NCBI RefSeq assembly: GCF_011799805.1
Contig: NZ_WXUB01000007.1
Coordinates: 116,683-180,682, forward strand
Length of the DNA stretch: 64,000 nt
Direction: 5' to 3'
Origin: Maribellus sediminis
GTDB taxonomy: Bacteria > Bacteroidota > Bacteroidia > Bacteroidales > Prolixibacteraceae
Positions 55,631 through 64,000 of this stretch are shown piece by piece. Below the pieces are notes generated by a model. The model worked only from the letters and a program-made list of their open reading frames with translations, did not search any database and was not told where the DNA came from. Within the stretch, counting starts at the first letter, position 1, and the number at the start of each line of letters is the position of its first letter. A program made the position numbers and the translations under genes.

Positions 55631-58081
55631 TTAACTTTGTAATGACTCCAGGTAACTCAGCCCCATGCGCAAATCGCCGTAAGTAAAGGCTGCTCCCAAA
55701 GCTTCGCGGGCAGATCCCAGGTTTCTGTCTTCGGTACTTTTGAAATAGTCCACGATTTTATCGAGCTTCTCTTTCTCTACGAACTGAAGCACATCCAATT
55801 CGCCCACTTTTACAAAGTGCGCCAGATGACTTATTATTGTAGTCTCCACCAGACCGCGTTCTTTTGCAATTTCTTCAACGGTTTTTCCTGATTGGAACAT
55901 TTCAAAACTTACCTTTTTTGTATCCACTTTGGGTTTCTTTTCCTTCTTCGGATTGTCTTTTAAGGGAATTTCTCCACGATCAATAGTATTCGCTTCACAA
56001 TACTCCCTGATCAAATCGATTATATCTTCACCAAACTGATCGATTTTTCGTTTTCCCAGTCCGTTGATCAGTTTCAGCTCTGCTGAGCTGACCGGTAAAT
56101 AAGTTACCAATTCGACCAAAGATTTCTGCGAGAAAATCATATATGCAGGCTGGCCAAGTTCCTGTGATTTCTCATATCGCCACGAACGCAGCAGATTATA
56201 TACTTCCGGATGCGGAATATTTGTATAGCTCTCCAACTCACGTGCTTTTTTCTTTTTGGATTTTGAGCTGCCGGTATCGATCAGTGCTAAGGCCCGTGCA
56301 TCCATAATTTCTTTGACCGAGAAATGCTCGCGACAGACCTCGAAAGCCGCTTGTTTGGTTTTGGCTTCTTCGGCAATGTCATCCAGGCGCTGTTGAATCT
56401 GTTTTTTTACTGCCCGGTTATCAACCTCCCAATCGGCATGTTCCAGCGGCTCCAGCAAAATGGCATTTGTTTTCTCGTAGAAATAATCGGCTGCTTTCTT
56501 AATGCGCTCTTGAAGCTCCGTGTTTTTGCCCACATCCGGCTCTTGCTTCAGGTAGCGAACAATTTGCTGCTGAAATTTATCGCCCACATCGGCCAGTTCA
56601 TTTTTCAGGCCATCTCTCATGTTTCGAAATTGCTGAACAAAAACCTCGGTAAAACTCCCCGGATTCTCATCCATGATTTTTCCAATTGAGTTCACCAGGT
56701 AAACCATCCGGTTAAAGCGAAACAGTTCGATAAGCAACTCGCGCTGAAAAGCCAGTTTTGCGTCGTTCAGCTCTTTTTCTCCCGGCTGGTTTTCTTCTAC
56801 GTGGTGAATAAATCCATCCACCGTTTCGTCGGTAATAATGCTGGTAAGCTGAATCGGAGTTTTTAGCACCATTCCTTCCAGCGTTTTGCATCGGCTAAGT
56901 GCCACATACACCTGCCCGTGAGCAAACGAAGACTGCGCATCTATAATGGCCCGCTCGAAGGTCAGTCCCTGGCTTTTATGAATCGTAATCGCCCAGGCCA
57001 GCTTTAAGGGGATCTGGCTGAACGAGCCCTCCACTTCCTCGGTAATTTCCGCCGTGTTTTTATCGATGGTGTATTTAATATTCTCCCATATCAGATTCGA
57101 CACTACTATTTCATCATCGTCGCCGGGACATTGTACATAAATCGAATTGCCGTCAATGGTTGTAATTTTACTAATTTTCCCGTTAAAAAAACGCTTCTCC
57201 GGATCGGGATCGTTTTTTACAAACATTACCTGCGCCCCTACTTTCAGGTGCAGTTCATGTTCAGTGGGGAAGGCATATTCCGGGAAATTCCCTTCAACAC
57301 GTGCCTTAAATATTTTTTCTTTTGCAGAAAGCTCTTTTAGTTTCGAATCGTTTATACGTTGAGCCTGTGCATTGTGGGTACAAAGTGTAATGTATCCCTC
57401 GTCGTCGCATGGTTTAAAGTTGGGATCGAAACGCGAATTCAGTTCCTTTCGTGTAGCCTCATCAAGAATGTTATCACGCACTTTGTTCAGGATCGAAATA
57501 AACCTGTCATCCTGTTGCCGGAACACCTGTGTCAATTCGATACTTACATAAGGCGTTTCGCGCAGTGCTTTACTGCTGAAAAAATACGCAGTTTGGTATT
57601 CACTTTTCAGCAAAGCCCACTCTTCGCGCTTTACAATTGGCGCCAGCTGCTGTAAATCGCCAATCATCAGCAATTGCGCCCCGCCAAAGGCTTTTGTACG
57701 GTCTTTAAAACGCCGCATCACCCGGTCGATGGCATCCAATACATCGGCGCGCACCATACTAATTTCGTCAATCACCAACAAGTCGAGGCTTCGAATAATG
57801 CTGATCTTCGTTTTCGTGAAACGCATTTGACGGTTCTTTTCGTTTTCGGTCCCTACCTGGGGGCCAAACGACAGCTGGAAAAAAGAGTGAATAGTCACCC
57901 CGCCGGCATTGATAGCCGCTACACCTGTTGGCGCAACCACGATCATCCGTTTTGGCGAACGTTCCCTTAAATTTTTCAGGAAAGTGGTTTTCCCGGTTCC
58001 TGCCTTTCCGGTAAGAAAAACATTTTGCCCCGTAAAGCGGATGAAATTATAAGCAAGATCGAGTTGTTTGTTGGATTGCAT
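55631..58081 (-). CDS. PIF1-like helicase with HRDC and C-terminal HTH
   Basis: An 816-residue superfamily 1 DNA helicase. Walker A FLTGKAGTGKTTFL (about 20-30), IDEISMVRADVLDAIDR (motif II, DE), GDLQQLAPIVKR, and the late motif TIHKSQGLTFERAIIDAQSS/YVALSRCKTLEGMVL are those of PIF1/RecD helicases. At about 640-710 there is an HRDC domain (FSQKSLVELVTYLPVSSAEL to GLGKRKIDQFGEDI), and at about 745-810 an HTH_40-type helix-turn-helix (FQSGKTVEEIAKERGLVETT). This domain order is common in Bacteroidota. Role in recombination or repair is likely. Confidence 0.92.
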   Translation of the reverse strand: MQSNKQLDLAYNFIRFTGQNVFLTGKAGTGKTTFLKNLRERSPKRMIVVAPTGVAAINAGGVTIHSFFQLSFGPQVGTENEKNRQMRFTKTKISIIRSLDLLVIDEISMVRADVLDAIDRVMRRFKDRTKAFGGAQLLMIGDLQQLAPIVKREEWALLKSEYQTAYFFSSKALRETPYVSIELTQVFRQQDDRFISILNKVRDNILDEATRKELNSRFDPNFKPCDDEGYITLCTHNAQAQRINDSKLKELSAKEKIFKARVEGNFPEYAFPTEHELHLKVGAQVMFVKNDPDPEKRFFNGKISKITTIDGNSIYVQCPGDDDEIVVSNLIWENIKYTIDKNTAEITEEVEGSFSQIPLKLAWAITIHKSQGLTFERAIIDAQSSFAHGQVYVALSRCKTLEGMVLKTPIQLTSIITDETVDGFIHHVEENQPGEKELNDAKLAFQRELLIELFRFNRMVYLVNSIGKIMDENPGSFTEVFVQQFRNMRDGLKNELADVGDKFQQQIVRYLKQEPDVGKNTELQERIKKAADYFYEKTNAILLEPLEHADWEVDNRAVKKQIQQRLDDIAEEAKTKQAAFEVCREHFSVKEIMDARALALIDTGSSKSKKKKARELESYTNIPHPEVYNLLRSWRYEKSQELGQPAYMIFSQKSLVELVTYLPVSSAELKLINGLGKRKIDQFGEDIIDLIREYCEANTIDRGEIPLKDNPKKEKKPKVDTKKVSFEMFQSGKTVEEIAKERGLVETTIISHLAHFVKVGELDVLQFVEKEKLDKIVDYFKSTEDRNLGSAREALGAAFTYGDLRMGLSYLESLQS

Positions 58082-58210
58082 TAGAACTATTTTTTAAATT
58101 TTAAAGATATTAATTCCTGTAAAAATTAAGACCATTTACACCGAACCAAACAAAACAGTATCCAAAAGATAATAGTCAGATCGCAACTCAACAAAGCGAC
58201 GAGCAACAAT

Positions 58211-61200
58211 CTAATCATTTGCTAAAGGCAACAGGAATCCAAATTCACTGCCTTCTCCAATATTGCTATTAACCCAGATTTTACCTTCGTGTTTTTCAAC
58301 AAACTCCTTGCACAAAACCAAACCCAAACCGGTACCTTTTTCGCCCTCGGTGCCCCTTGTGGTAATGTCACTGTCAATCCTGAATATTTTATCTATGTGT
58401 TCAGGCGGAATACCTACACCGGAATCTTTTACAGTAATCTCACACTGTTGTCCATTCTTTTTTAGGTGAATGGATATCTCGCCATCCCTGGGTGTGAATT
58501 TCAATGCATTTGCCAGCATGTTTCTTATGATGAGCGAAAACATATTCTCATCGGCTAAAACCTCGATATGTTCTTTGGCCAAAACTTCAACAAGAATGTT
58601 CTTTTTGAATGCCAATTCTTCCTGAAATCCAATCCATTCTCTCACTTTTTCCACTGCATTTATTTTTTCAGGCCTGTATTCAATCGCATTTCGTTGGAGG
58701 CGCGCCCAGGTAAGCAGATTACCCAAAAGATCGTTGGCATGTTTAGACGATTTATTAATGTTACCCAAATGATAAGCCAGTTTTTTGGCATCCATTTTTC
58801 TAAAATCTGAAAGCAACAGTTCAGAAAACCCGACTATAATATTGAAATGATTGCCCAGATCGTGTCCGATGATGGAAAAGAATTTATCTTTTGTCCGGTT
58901 CAGTTCATTTAACTCCTCGTTTTTTATAGTGATAATGCGGTTTTGCTCTTCAATTTGAAGCGTCCGCTCCGCCACCTTCTTTTCCAACAGGATTTTTTCA
59001 TGTTTTAAACGGCGTTCACGTAATTTTACATAGAATACTACTCCCAATATGACAATTAACAAATAGAGGAAATACGCCAGCTTACTCCGCCACCAAGGTG
59101 GTAATACAGTAATGGATAATCCAATTGGCTGGTCATTCCAAAGCCCGTCGTTATTAGAGCCTTTGATCCGGAAAGTATACTCTCCGGGTGGCAATGCAAA
59201 AAATGGCACAAATGAACGGGTTCCGATTTCAATCCACTTATCCGAAACACCTTCCATCTGATACTGGTAGTGATTATTTTCCGGATTAGTAAACTCCAGT
59301 GCAGCAAATTCTATGGTAAACGACTGCACTCCGTGGTTTAAAACCAATTTACTGCCGTTTTCTATGTTTACCTTCTCTTGTACCCCATCGGTAACTTTTG
59401 AAAACGAGGTAAATACAAGATCCGGAATATTGGGATTACCGGTAATCGAATCGGGATAAAAAGTATTAAAACCATTCATTCCTCCAAACAACAATTCGCC
59501 ATCGGCACAGGCACACGAAGCTCTCAGGTTAAATTCCATACTTTGCAGCCCATCTTCCAAGGTATATATTTCAAGTTGTTTTTGTTCTGTATCGAACCGG
59601 CACAAACCATTTCCTGTTGCAAGCCAGATATTGTTGTTTTTATCTGTTTGCATTTCGTAAATGTAATTGCTCGGAAGTCCTTGTTCCTGATCCATGAAAC
59701 TAAATTCACCTGTTTTCTTGTCGAATATATTGATGTAGGCATTGGAACCGATCCAAATATTACCGTCGGTATTTTCGGCCAAAGAAATCAAAAAGTCGCT
59801 GCTAATGTTCGCATTGGCCTTGTTATAGTGATGCATTTTTTTGCTGTGGGGATCATACATATCCAAACCATTAATGGTGGCTGCCCATATCAATCCATCC
59901 GAATCTTCCAAAATACTGTAAATAAGATTAGCACCCAGCCTGTGTTCAGGTTCGGCATCTACATGAAACCATTCCTGTGTGGATGTTGCAAGATTAAATT
60001 TGTACAAACCGTTTGAACTCGCAATCCAGATATTTCCTTTCATATCCTGGATAATGTGATAAATGCGTATACTTTCAAATGTTGGAAAATCAGGAAGTTC
60101 AAAAAAATCAGTCCACAATACAAATTGCCCGTTTGTAGTATCATAAACAAATACTCCATCCCGCGTTCCCAACCACATATTTTTGTCATTATCCTTAAAA
60201 ATCACATGTACAAAATCGTTAGGCAAATAGTGATTTCCGGTTTGTTGAGTCGAAAAATGTTCTACTTCGTTGGTCAAAGGATTCACCAGGTTGAGTCCCT
60301 GTCCCCAATTCCCCACCCAGATTATACCATCCTCATTCTTGTACAATCCGGCTATTACATTACCCAAAAGATCGGTAGAGCCCGGTAAGTTTGTATTCCT
60401 GAATAAGCTGAATTTCTTCTGTTTTAAATCGGTTTTGCTGATCCCCGATAAGGTGCCCACCCAAAGGTTATCCGACTTATCGATCAACATGGGCTGAACA
60501 ATATCATGGCCAATACCGCTGTTTACCTGCGTGAGGATTCTTATGCTGTATTTATCCTTGCCTGTTGGTGAAATGATATATACCCCGGAGCCTTCAGTCC
60601 CGATAATAAGATTATTGTTTTTATCCTGAAGTATGCTGCGTACACAAGATTGAAATCTAAAATCTTCGCCTGAAACGAGTGGAAAACTGACTTCTTTAAA
60701 TTCAGTACTTTCTGGTCCACAACGGTATAATCCGGTGGACGTACCAGCCCAAACCAACTCATTTTTATCCTGAAACAAGGCCGTAATATTTTCCTCACCA
60801 TGACTTGCAGCAGTATTATTTATGAAGGAGGCATAAACAAATTCTCCCTTATCAGGAGAAAATAGTGCGAGACCGTTTGTGCTTCCAATCCAAACTTCTC
60901 CACTTTTATCTTCCAAAACCGGAATTCGTACATCCTGAACGGTTGCTTCGTATTTTAATTCGCTGGTAAAATGCGAGAAGCTGTTCTTCTGAATATCATA
61001 TACAGAGATTATTGGAGGAGTATTTATAAGGATTTTACCGTTGTGCAAACAAATGTTATCGTAACTGTAATTGGTAACATCAAAGGGGTATCCGGTCTGG
61101 TAACGATTCCGCTCAAATCTGTTTTCAGTTCTGATGTATTGGTGCAATCCGCCTTTTGTTCCTATCCAGAGATTTCCTTCCGGATCTTCGGAGATGGCAT

Positions 61201-61453
61201 AGATCCAATTGTTTGAAATGGAATTTGTATCCTTGGGATTATAGCGAAACCGGTTAAAATTCCGGCCATCAAAACGATCGAGGCCATTTTGTGTGCCCAG
61301 CCAAATGTATCCTTTTGAATCCTGAAAAATGCAATTTACCACACTTTGGGAAAGGCCTTCATTTATTGAATAAGTGGTAAAACTGTATTGTTGCGAATAA
61401 CTACTGTAGATTAGCAACAAACTGAAAATCAAAATTCCGGCTAATTGTTTCAT
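58211..61453 (-). CDS. Two-component propeller sensor histidine kinase
   Basis: A 1080-residue membrane sensor. Signal peptide, then two seven-bladed propeller regions (about 25-720) made of repeats such as GYIWLGTQNGLDRFDG, and a Y_Y_Y domain at about 730-795. One transmembrane helix lies near 798-818 (LAYFLYLLIVILGVVFYV), followed by a coiled coil, a HisKA domain with the phospho-His in FFSIIGHDLGNHF (about 864), and the ATPase domain (NMLANALKFTPRDGE, DSGVGIPPE, GTGLGLVLCKEFV). Unlike the hybrid regulators that usually carry this front end, there is no receiver or AraC domain, and no response regulator is adjacent. Confidence 0.93.
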   Translation of the reverse strand: MKQLAGILIFSLLLIYSSYSQQYSFTTYSINEGLSQSVVNCIFQDSKGYIWLGTQNGLDRFDGRNFNRFRYNPKDTNSISNNWIYAISEDPEGNLWIGTKGGLHQYIRTENRFERNRYQTGYPFDVTNYSYDNICLHNGKILINTPPIISVYDIQKNSFSHFTSELKYEATVQDVRIPVLEDKSGEVWIGSTNGLALFSPDKGEFVYASFINNTAASHGEENITALFQDKNELVWAGTSTGLYRCGPESTEFKEVSFPLVSGEDFRFQSCVRSILQDKNNNLIIGTEGSGVYIISPTGKDKYSIRILTQVNSGIGHDIVQPMLIDKSDNLWVGTLSGISKTDLKQKKFSLFRNTNLPGSTDLLGNVIAGLYKNEDGIIWVGNWGQGLNLVNPLTNEVEHFSTQQTGNHYLPNDFVHVIFKDNDKNMWLGTRDGVFVYDTTNGQFVLWTDFFELPDFPTFESIRIYHIIQDMKGNIWIASSNGLYKFNLATSTQEWFHVDAEPEHRLGANLIYSILEDSDGLIWAATINGLDMYDPHSKKMHHYNKANANISSDFLISLAENTDGNIWIGSNAYINIFDKKTGEFSFMDQEQGLPSNYIYEMQTDKNNNIWLATGNGLCRFDTEQKQLEIYTLEDGLQSMEFNLRASCACADGELLFGGMNGFNTFYPDSITGNPNIPDLVFTSFSKVTDGVQEKVNIENGSKLVLNHGVQSFTIEFAALEFTNPENNHYQYQMEGVSDKWIEIGTRSFVPFFALPPGEYTFRIKGSNNDGLWNDQPIGLSITVLPPWWRSKLAYFLYLLIVILGVVFYVKLRERRLKHEKILLEKKVAERTLQIEEQNRIITIKNEELNELNRTKDKFFSIIGHDLGNHFNIIVGFSELLLSDFRKMDAKKLAYHLGNINKSSKHANDLLGNLLTWARLQRNAIEYRPEKINAVEKVREWIGFQEELAFKKNILVEVLAKEHIEVLADENMFSLIIRNMLANALKFTPRDGEISIHLKKNGQQCEITVKDSGVGIPPEHIDKIFRIDSDITTRGTEGEKGTGLGLVLCKEFVEKHEGKIWVNSNIGEGSEFGFLLPLAND

Positions 61454-61644
61454 GGTTTTAAATTCATTAGAAAATTACTGAATATTCCTGCATTTGGCAA
61501 ATTCAGGATCATTCCCATTTTCAAGAATGAGGGAAAAGAAATCCCTCAATTCTTTTTATTGGTTCTCAAATCCACTTCTTCATTACTAAGCATTTTTTTT
61601 TAGCTGTCCAACAGATTTAAATGCACCTGGTATGCTGGTAAAAG

Positions 61645-61680
61645 AAGGAGGCCGGCGCTGACAGCCGGCCTCCTTTTAAA
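61645..61680 (-). terminator. Terminator of the T9SS repeat-protein gene
   Basis: AAGGAGGCCGGC (61645-61656) pairs exactly with GCCGGCCTCCTT (61664-61675) around a 7-base loop. On the minus strand it is followed by TTCTTTT, about 75 bp after the stop of the gene at 61750. Its symmetry would allow both strands. Confidence 0.85.
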
Positions 61681-61749
61681 GTCCGTTGAGGAGTAGACCT
61701 CAACCCAAAGCCCGAAGCTTTGGTTATTTGATAAAAAATAAGGGCCAAT

Positions 61750-64000
61750 TTATTCTTTGTAAATAATTCTTCCTACCTGGCGTTCTCCATCCAGATCTAA
61801 ACGATAGATATACATTCCGGATACTTTGTGTTCCGGGGTGTATTCTACCCGGTTCATAACTCCGGCCTCAACCGGACGATCAAGTATTCTGGCTATTTTC
61901 TGACCAGTAATGTTGTAGAGTTCAAGTACTCCGTATGCATCTCTGCCTGAAACAAACTCGAAGGTTACCTTATCCGTAAATGGATTCGGGTAAACTCTCA
62001 GAGCACTTTCTTCAAGCGTTGGATTTTGAATTTCGGCAGATTTTGGGACATCACGTGGTAATCTTGGTCCGCAATAAACACCGTGAACAATGATGTATAA
62101 TTCTCCTGAGAAGGGACCAAAAGCTTCACCGTTCGCAACATATGGCCATTGTCCAGGAGCAATTTTATCCGGGAATATATCATCTTCTCCTACCCAAATA
62201 TGGCTGGCACTCAAATAATAACCTTCCCCTATAAACAGTTCAGGAAGATCGACAGTTATCATACCACCTGCAGTAACTGTTACATATGCAGTATCCACTA
62301 CATGACCAGCATATTCTTCACCCGGATCACATACCGGTGTACTTGCATACATTGGGAATTTATACGTTCCTTCAGAAATTGCGATTGACCAACCCCAATT
62401 ATCCCATAAACCACCATCAGGACAATCATCATCAAACGAGTAACTAGGATCAGGTCCACCATATCCATAAGCGGTTTCGCAAACGTCGCATGGATCTTGG
62501 TAGATAGTAACATCACATTCATGGGTACAATTATTGGCATCCTTAACATCAACTGTATGAAGTGTACCAAGAGTACTCCCGCTTAATCCGCCAATAACAT
62601 AATATCCTGCAGCATCCCAGGTTAAAGTTGTAACATCAACAAAGGCACCTCCATCTAAACTAACTAGAATCGGAGGTGTTCCACCAGAAACTGTTAATTC
62701 AGTCCAACCATTGGATAATGAGAATCCGCTGGCATCGCAAGTAGAATTGTGGCCAACTGTTGAACAAGTAAGTTCAGGTGGTTGGCCAACAGTTCCGTCA
62801 CAATCGCCAATTGCATCATCACCCGTTAGAGCGCTTCCAAGATCCTCTACTTTTGCAATATAATAACCAGCGTAGAGACCGGAAACAGGTTCCATAGTTT
62901 CTGCGTCATCTCCTTCTCCTACTTTATTGCGCTGTACAGGTCCATAGATAACCTTAACAGTTGGTGGTGTAGTCGAATTATCCACGGAATCAAGCTCAAA
63001 CACAAACGGTCCAGCTCCTTTAGCATAAATTTCCAGGCTACCTGTATTATCACCAAAACATAAAGCATCTTGTGTTTCTATTCTACATTCCGGAGCTTTT
63101 GGTATCTGCATAATATATACGCAGCATTCATGTGAACAAATAATTTGATCTCCATGATCTTCTTTTACTATCAAACAATACTGTAATCCTGGTTCTTCTA
63201 GTCCACCACTAAGACCGGTAACCTGTATCCCGGGAGTTTGGTCATCTTCATCCAATGGTAAACTTTGTGGAGTTGTTGCACCCGGTGGGTACCATTCATA
63301 AGTACGACTTAAAACATTTACATCAGTTTCTGTGATTGTAATTGTTAAAGCACCATTATTATTATCATAATTTGTGGCGTCTGCATCCTTCGTTATATTG
63401 CAACTTGGAGAACCATAAACTGTTATGGTTACTGGCATTTTTGTATAACAATCAAGAGCTTCACCATCGTCCGGGTTCGTACTGCGAATCCAGAACACAG
63501 AATCTCCTATGGCTACTATGACATCTTTACTGATTGTGGGTGTTCCGGCAATAGCGGCTGCCTCAGTGGCATGATAACTCAATGTACCACCATCGGCATT
63601 CGTTACTGCATCGAATAAATCAAAGCCCCCAACACCTGACGTACCAACTTCACATGATGCCAAATCCTGTACTTCCAAATCTGGATTGTCAAATACTGTC
63701 ATAGTAACCATTTCTACAGTATAACAATCTAGAATCTCTCCGTCGTCCGGGTTCGTACTGCGAATCCAGAATACTGAATCTCCTAAAGCTACTGTGACAT
63801 CTTTACTGATTGTGGGTGTTCCGGCAATAGCGGCTGCCTCAGTGGCATGATAACTCAATGTACCGCCATCGGCATTCGTTACTGCATTGAACAAATCAAA
63901 GCCCGCAACGCCTGATGTACCTACCTCACAAGCTTCCAAATCCTGTACTTCCAAATCTGGATTGTCAAATACTGTCATAGTAACCATTTCTACAGTATAA
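61750..64000 (-). CDS. T9SS-sorted repeat protein, N-terminus beyond window edge
   Basis: The visible part (about 750 residues) is the C-terminal portion of a large secreted or cell-surface protein. At its left it has the T9SS type A sorting domain (about the last 80 residues: LRVYPNPFTDKVTFEF, YNITGQKIARIL, SGMYIYRLDLDGERQVGRII). Upstream are Ig/SprB-like beta domains with paired cysteines, and before them a tandem array of 92-residue repeats (63436-63987), reaching the window edge in mid-repeat. Export by T9SS and covalent attachment or release is expected from the sorting domain. Function of the repeats (adhesion?) is inferred only. Confidence 0.88.
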   Translation of the reverse strand, partial: YTVEMVTMTVFDNPDLEVQDLEACEVGTSGVAGFDLFNAVTNADGGTLSYHATEAAAIAGTPTISKDVTVALGDSVFWIRSTNPDDGEILDCYTVEMVTMTVFDNPDLEVQDLASCEVGTSGVGGFDLFDAVTNADGGTLSYHATEAAAIAGTPTISKDVIVAIGDSVFWIRSTNPDDGEALDCYTKMPVTITVYGSPSCNITKDADATNYDNNNGALTITITETDVNVLSRTYEWYPPGATTPQSLPLDEDDQTPGIQVTGLSGGLEEPGLQYCLIVKEDHGDQIICSHECCVYIMQIPKAPECRIETQDALCFGDNTGSLEIYAKGAGPFVFELDSVDNSTTPPTVKVIYGPVQRNKVGEGDDAETMEPVSGLYAGYYIAKVEDLGSALTGDDAIGDCDGTVGQPPELTCSTVGHNSTCDASGFSLSNGWTELTVSGGTPPILVSLDGGAFVDVTTLTWDAAGYYVIGGLSGSTLGTLHTVDVKDANNCTHECDVTIYQDPCDVCETAYGYGGPDPSYSFDDDCPDGGLWDNWGWSIAISEGTYKFPMYASTPVCDPGEEYAGHVVDTAYVTVTAGGMITVDLPELFIGEGYYLSASHIWVGEDDIFPDKIAPGQWPYVANGEAFGPFSGELYIIVHGVYCGPRLPRDVPKSAEIQNPTLEESALRVYPNPFTDKVTFEFVSGRDAYGVLELYNITGQKIARILDRPVEAGVMNRVEYTPEHKVSGMYIYRLDLDGERQVGRIIYKE
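63436..63711 (-). repeat. 276-bp coding tandem repeat, unit n
   Basis: Encodes 92 residues starting MVTMTVFDNPDLEVQDL and containing DAVTNADGGTLSYHATEAAA. It is about 90% identical to the neighbouring unit in protein, and nearly identical in DNA across long stretches. Confidence 0.9.
63712..63987 (-). repeat. 276-bp coding tandem repeat, next unit
   Basis: Same 92-residue repeat; differences include ALGD/AIGD and EILDCYT/EALDCYT. The last 13 bases of the window repeat the preceding junction (CYTVE), so at least one more unit follows outside. Confidence 0.9.

Noticed and set aside
63436..64000. CRISPR-like repetition
   Set aside because: Units are 276 bp, contiguous and in frame within a coding sequence; no spacers.

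Overview
The window is a 64 kb piece of a Bacteroidota chromosome, most likely an environmental member of the Marinilabiliales/Prolixibacteraceae type. The phylum call rests on several observations: a type IX secretion (T9SS) C-terminal sorting domain, promoters of the TTTG / TAnnTTTG form, Bacteroidota-type TonB, two-component propeller kinase, DUF5687 and ORF6N proteins, and weak Shine-Dalgarno signals. The family-level guess is inference. Most of the window is housekeeping and metabolic core. There is no rRNA, CRISPR array, prophage or classical insertion sequence.

Layout. 1-9.2 kb: a phosphohexomutase (cut by the left edge), an ECF sigma factor with a membrane partner, an rRNA pseudouridine synthase, an AIM24-like protein, an XRE regulator with a membrane tail, dGTPase, TrkH and a YgjP-type metalloprotease. 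9.3-16.3 kb: an internally duplicated unknown protein, a lone HlyD-type adaptor, aquaporin Z and three exported hydrolases. 16.3-17.2 kb: an unusual tRNA locus in which an intact tRNA-Ala(GGC), a small GIY-YIG endonuclease gene and two damaged tRNA-like pieces carrying GC-rich palindromes sit in tandem. 17.4-23.5 kb: TonB, HflX, a GNAT-nitrilase fusion, aspartate-semialdehyde dehydrogenase and a lamin-tail surface protein. 23.6-27.7 kb: a PadR-controlled ABC exporter cluster with two tandem paralogous membrane proteins. 27.7-34.3 kb: recX, dgkA, prfB (with its programmed +1 frameshift), ppk1, arsC, then a queuosine operon (yhhQ-queC-queF) preceded by a recognisable preQ1-I riboswitch. 34.4-34.95 kb: a decayed ORF6N gene. 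35.0-40.7 kb: sucDC, a SIS sugar-phosphate isomerase, an isochorismatase-like hydrolase, a YycJ-like MBL protein and lysC. 40.8-46.5 kb: an esterase, then a GntR/UTRA regulator divergent from a 2-oxoacid dehydrogenase E2 gene and a fused E1 alpha-beta gene, with palindromic operator candidates between them. 46.7-53.8 kb: an M23/LysM peptidase, DUF423, a PHP protein / aldolase-dehydrogenase fusion / sorbose-phosphate-reductase-like dehydrogenase cluster, and an L,D-transpeptidase lipoprotein. 53.9-64 kb: an ABC-F protein, a PIF1-like helicase with HRDC and HTH domains, a large propeller sensor kinase, and a T9SS-sorted repeat protein cut by the right edge.

The parts most worth following are the tRNA/GIY-YIG tandem locus at 16.6-17.2 kb, which looks like a small mobile or decaying element built on tRNA halves; the GntR-operator layout at the 2-oxoacid dehydrogenase operon; the preQ1 riboswitch; and the PadR/ABC cluster. 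Short dispersed spacer repeats recur between genes and are reported separately.
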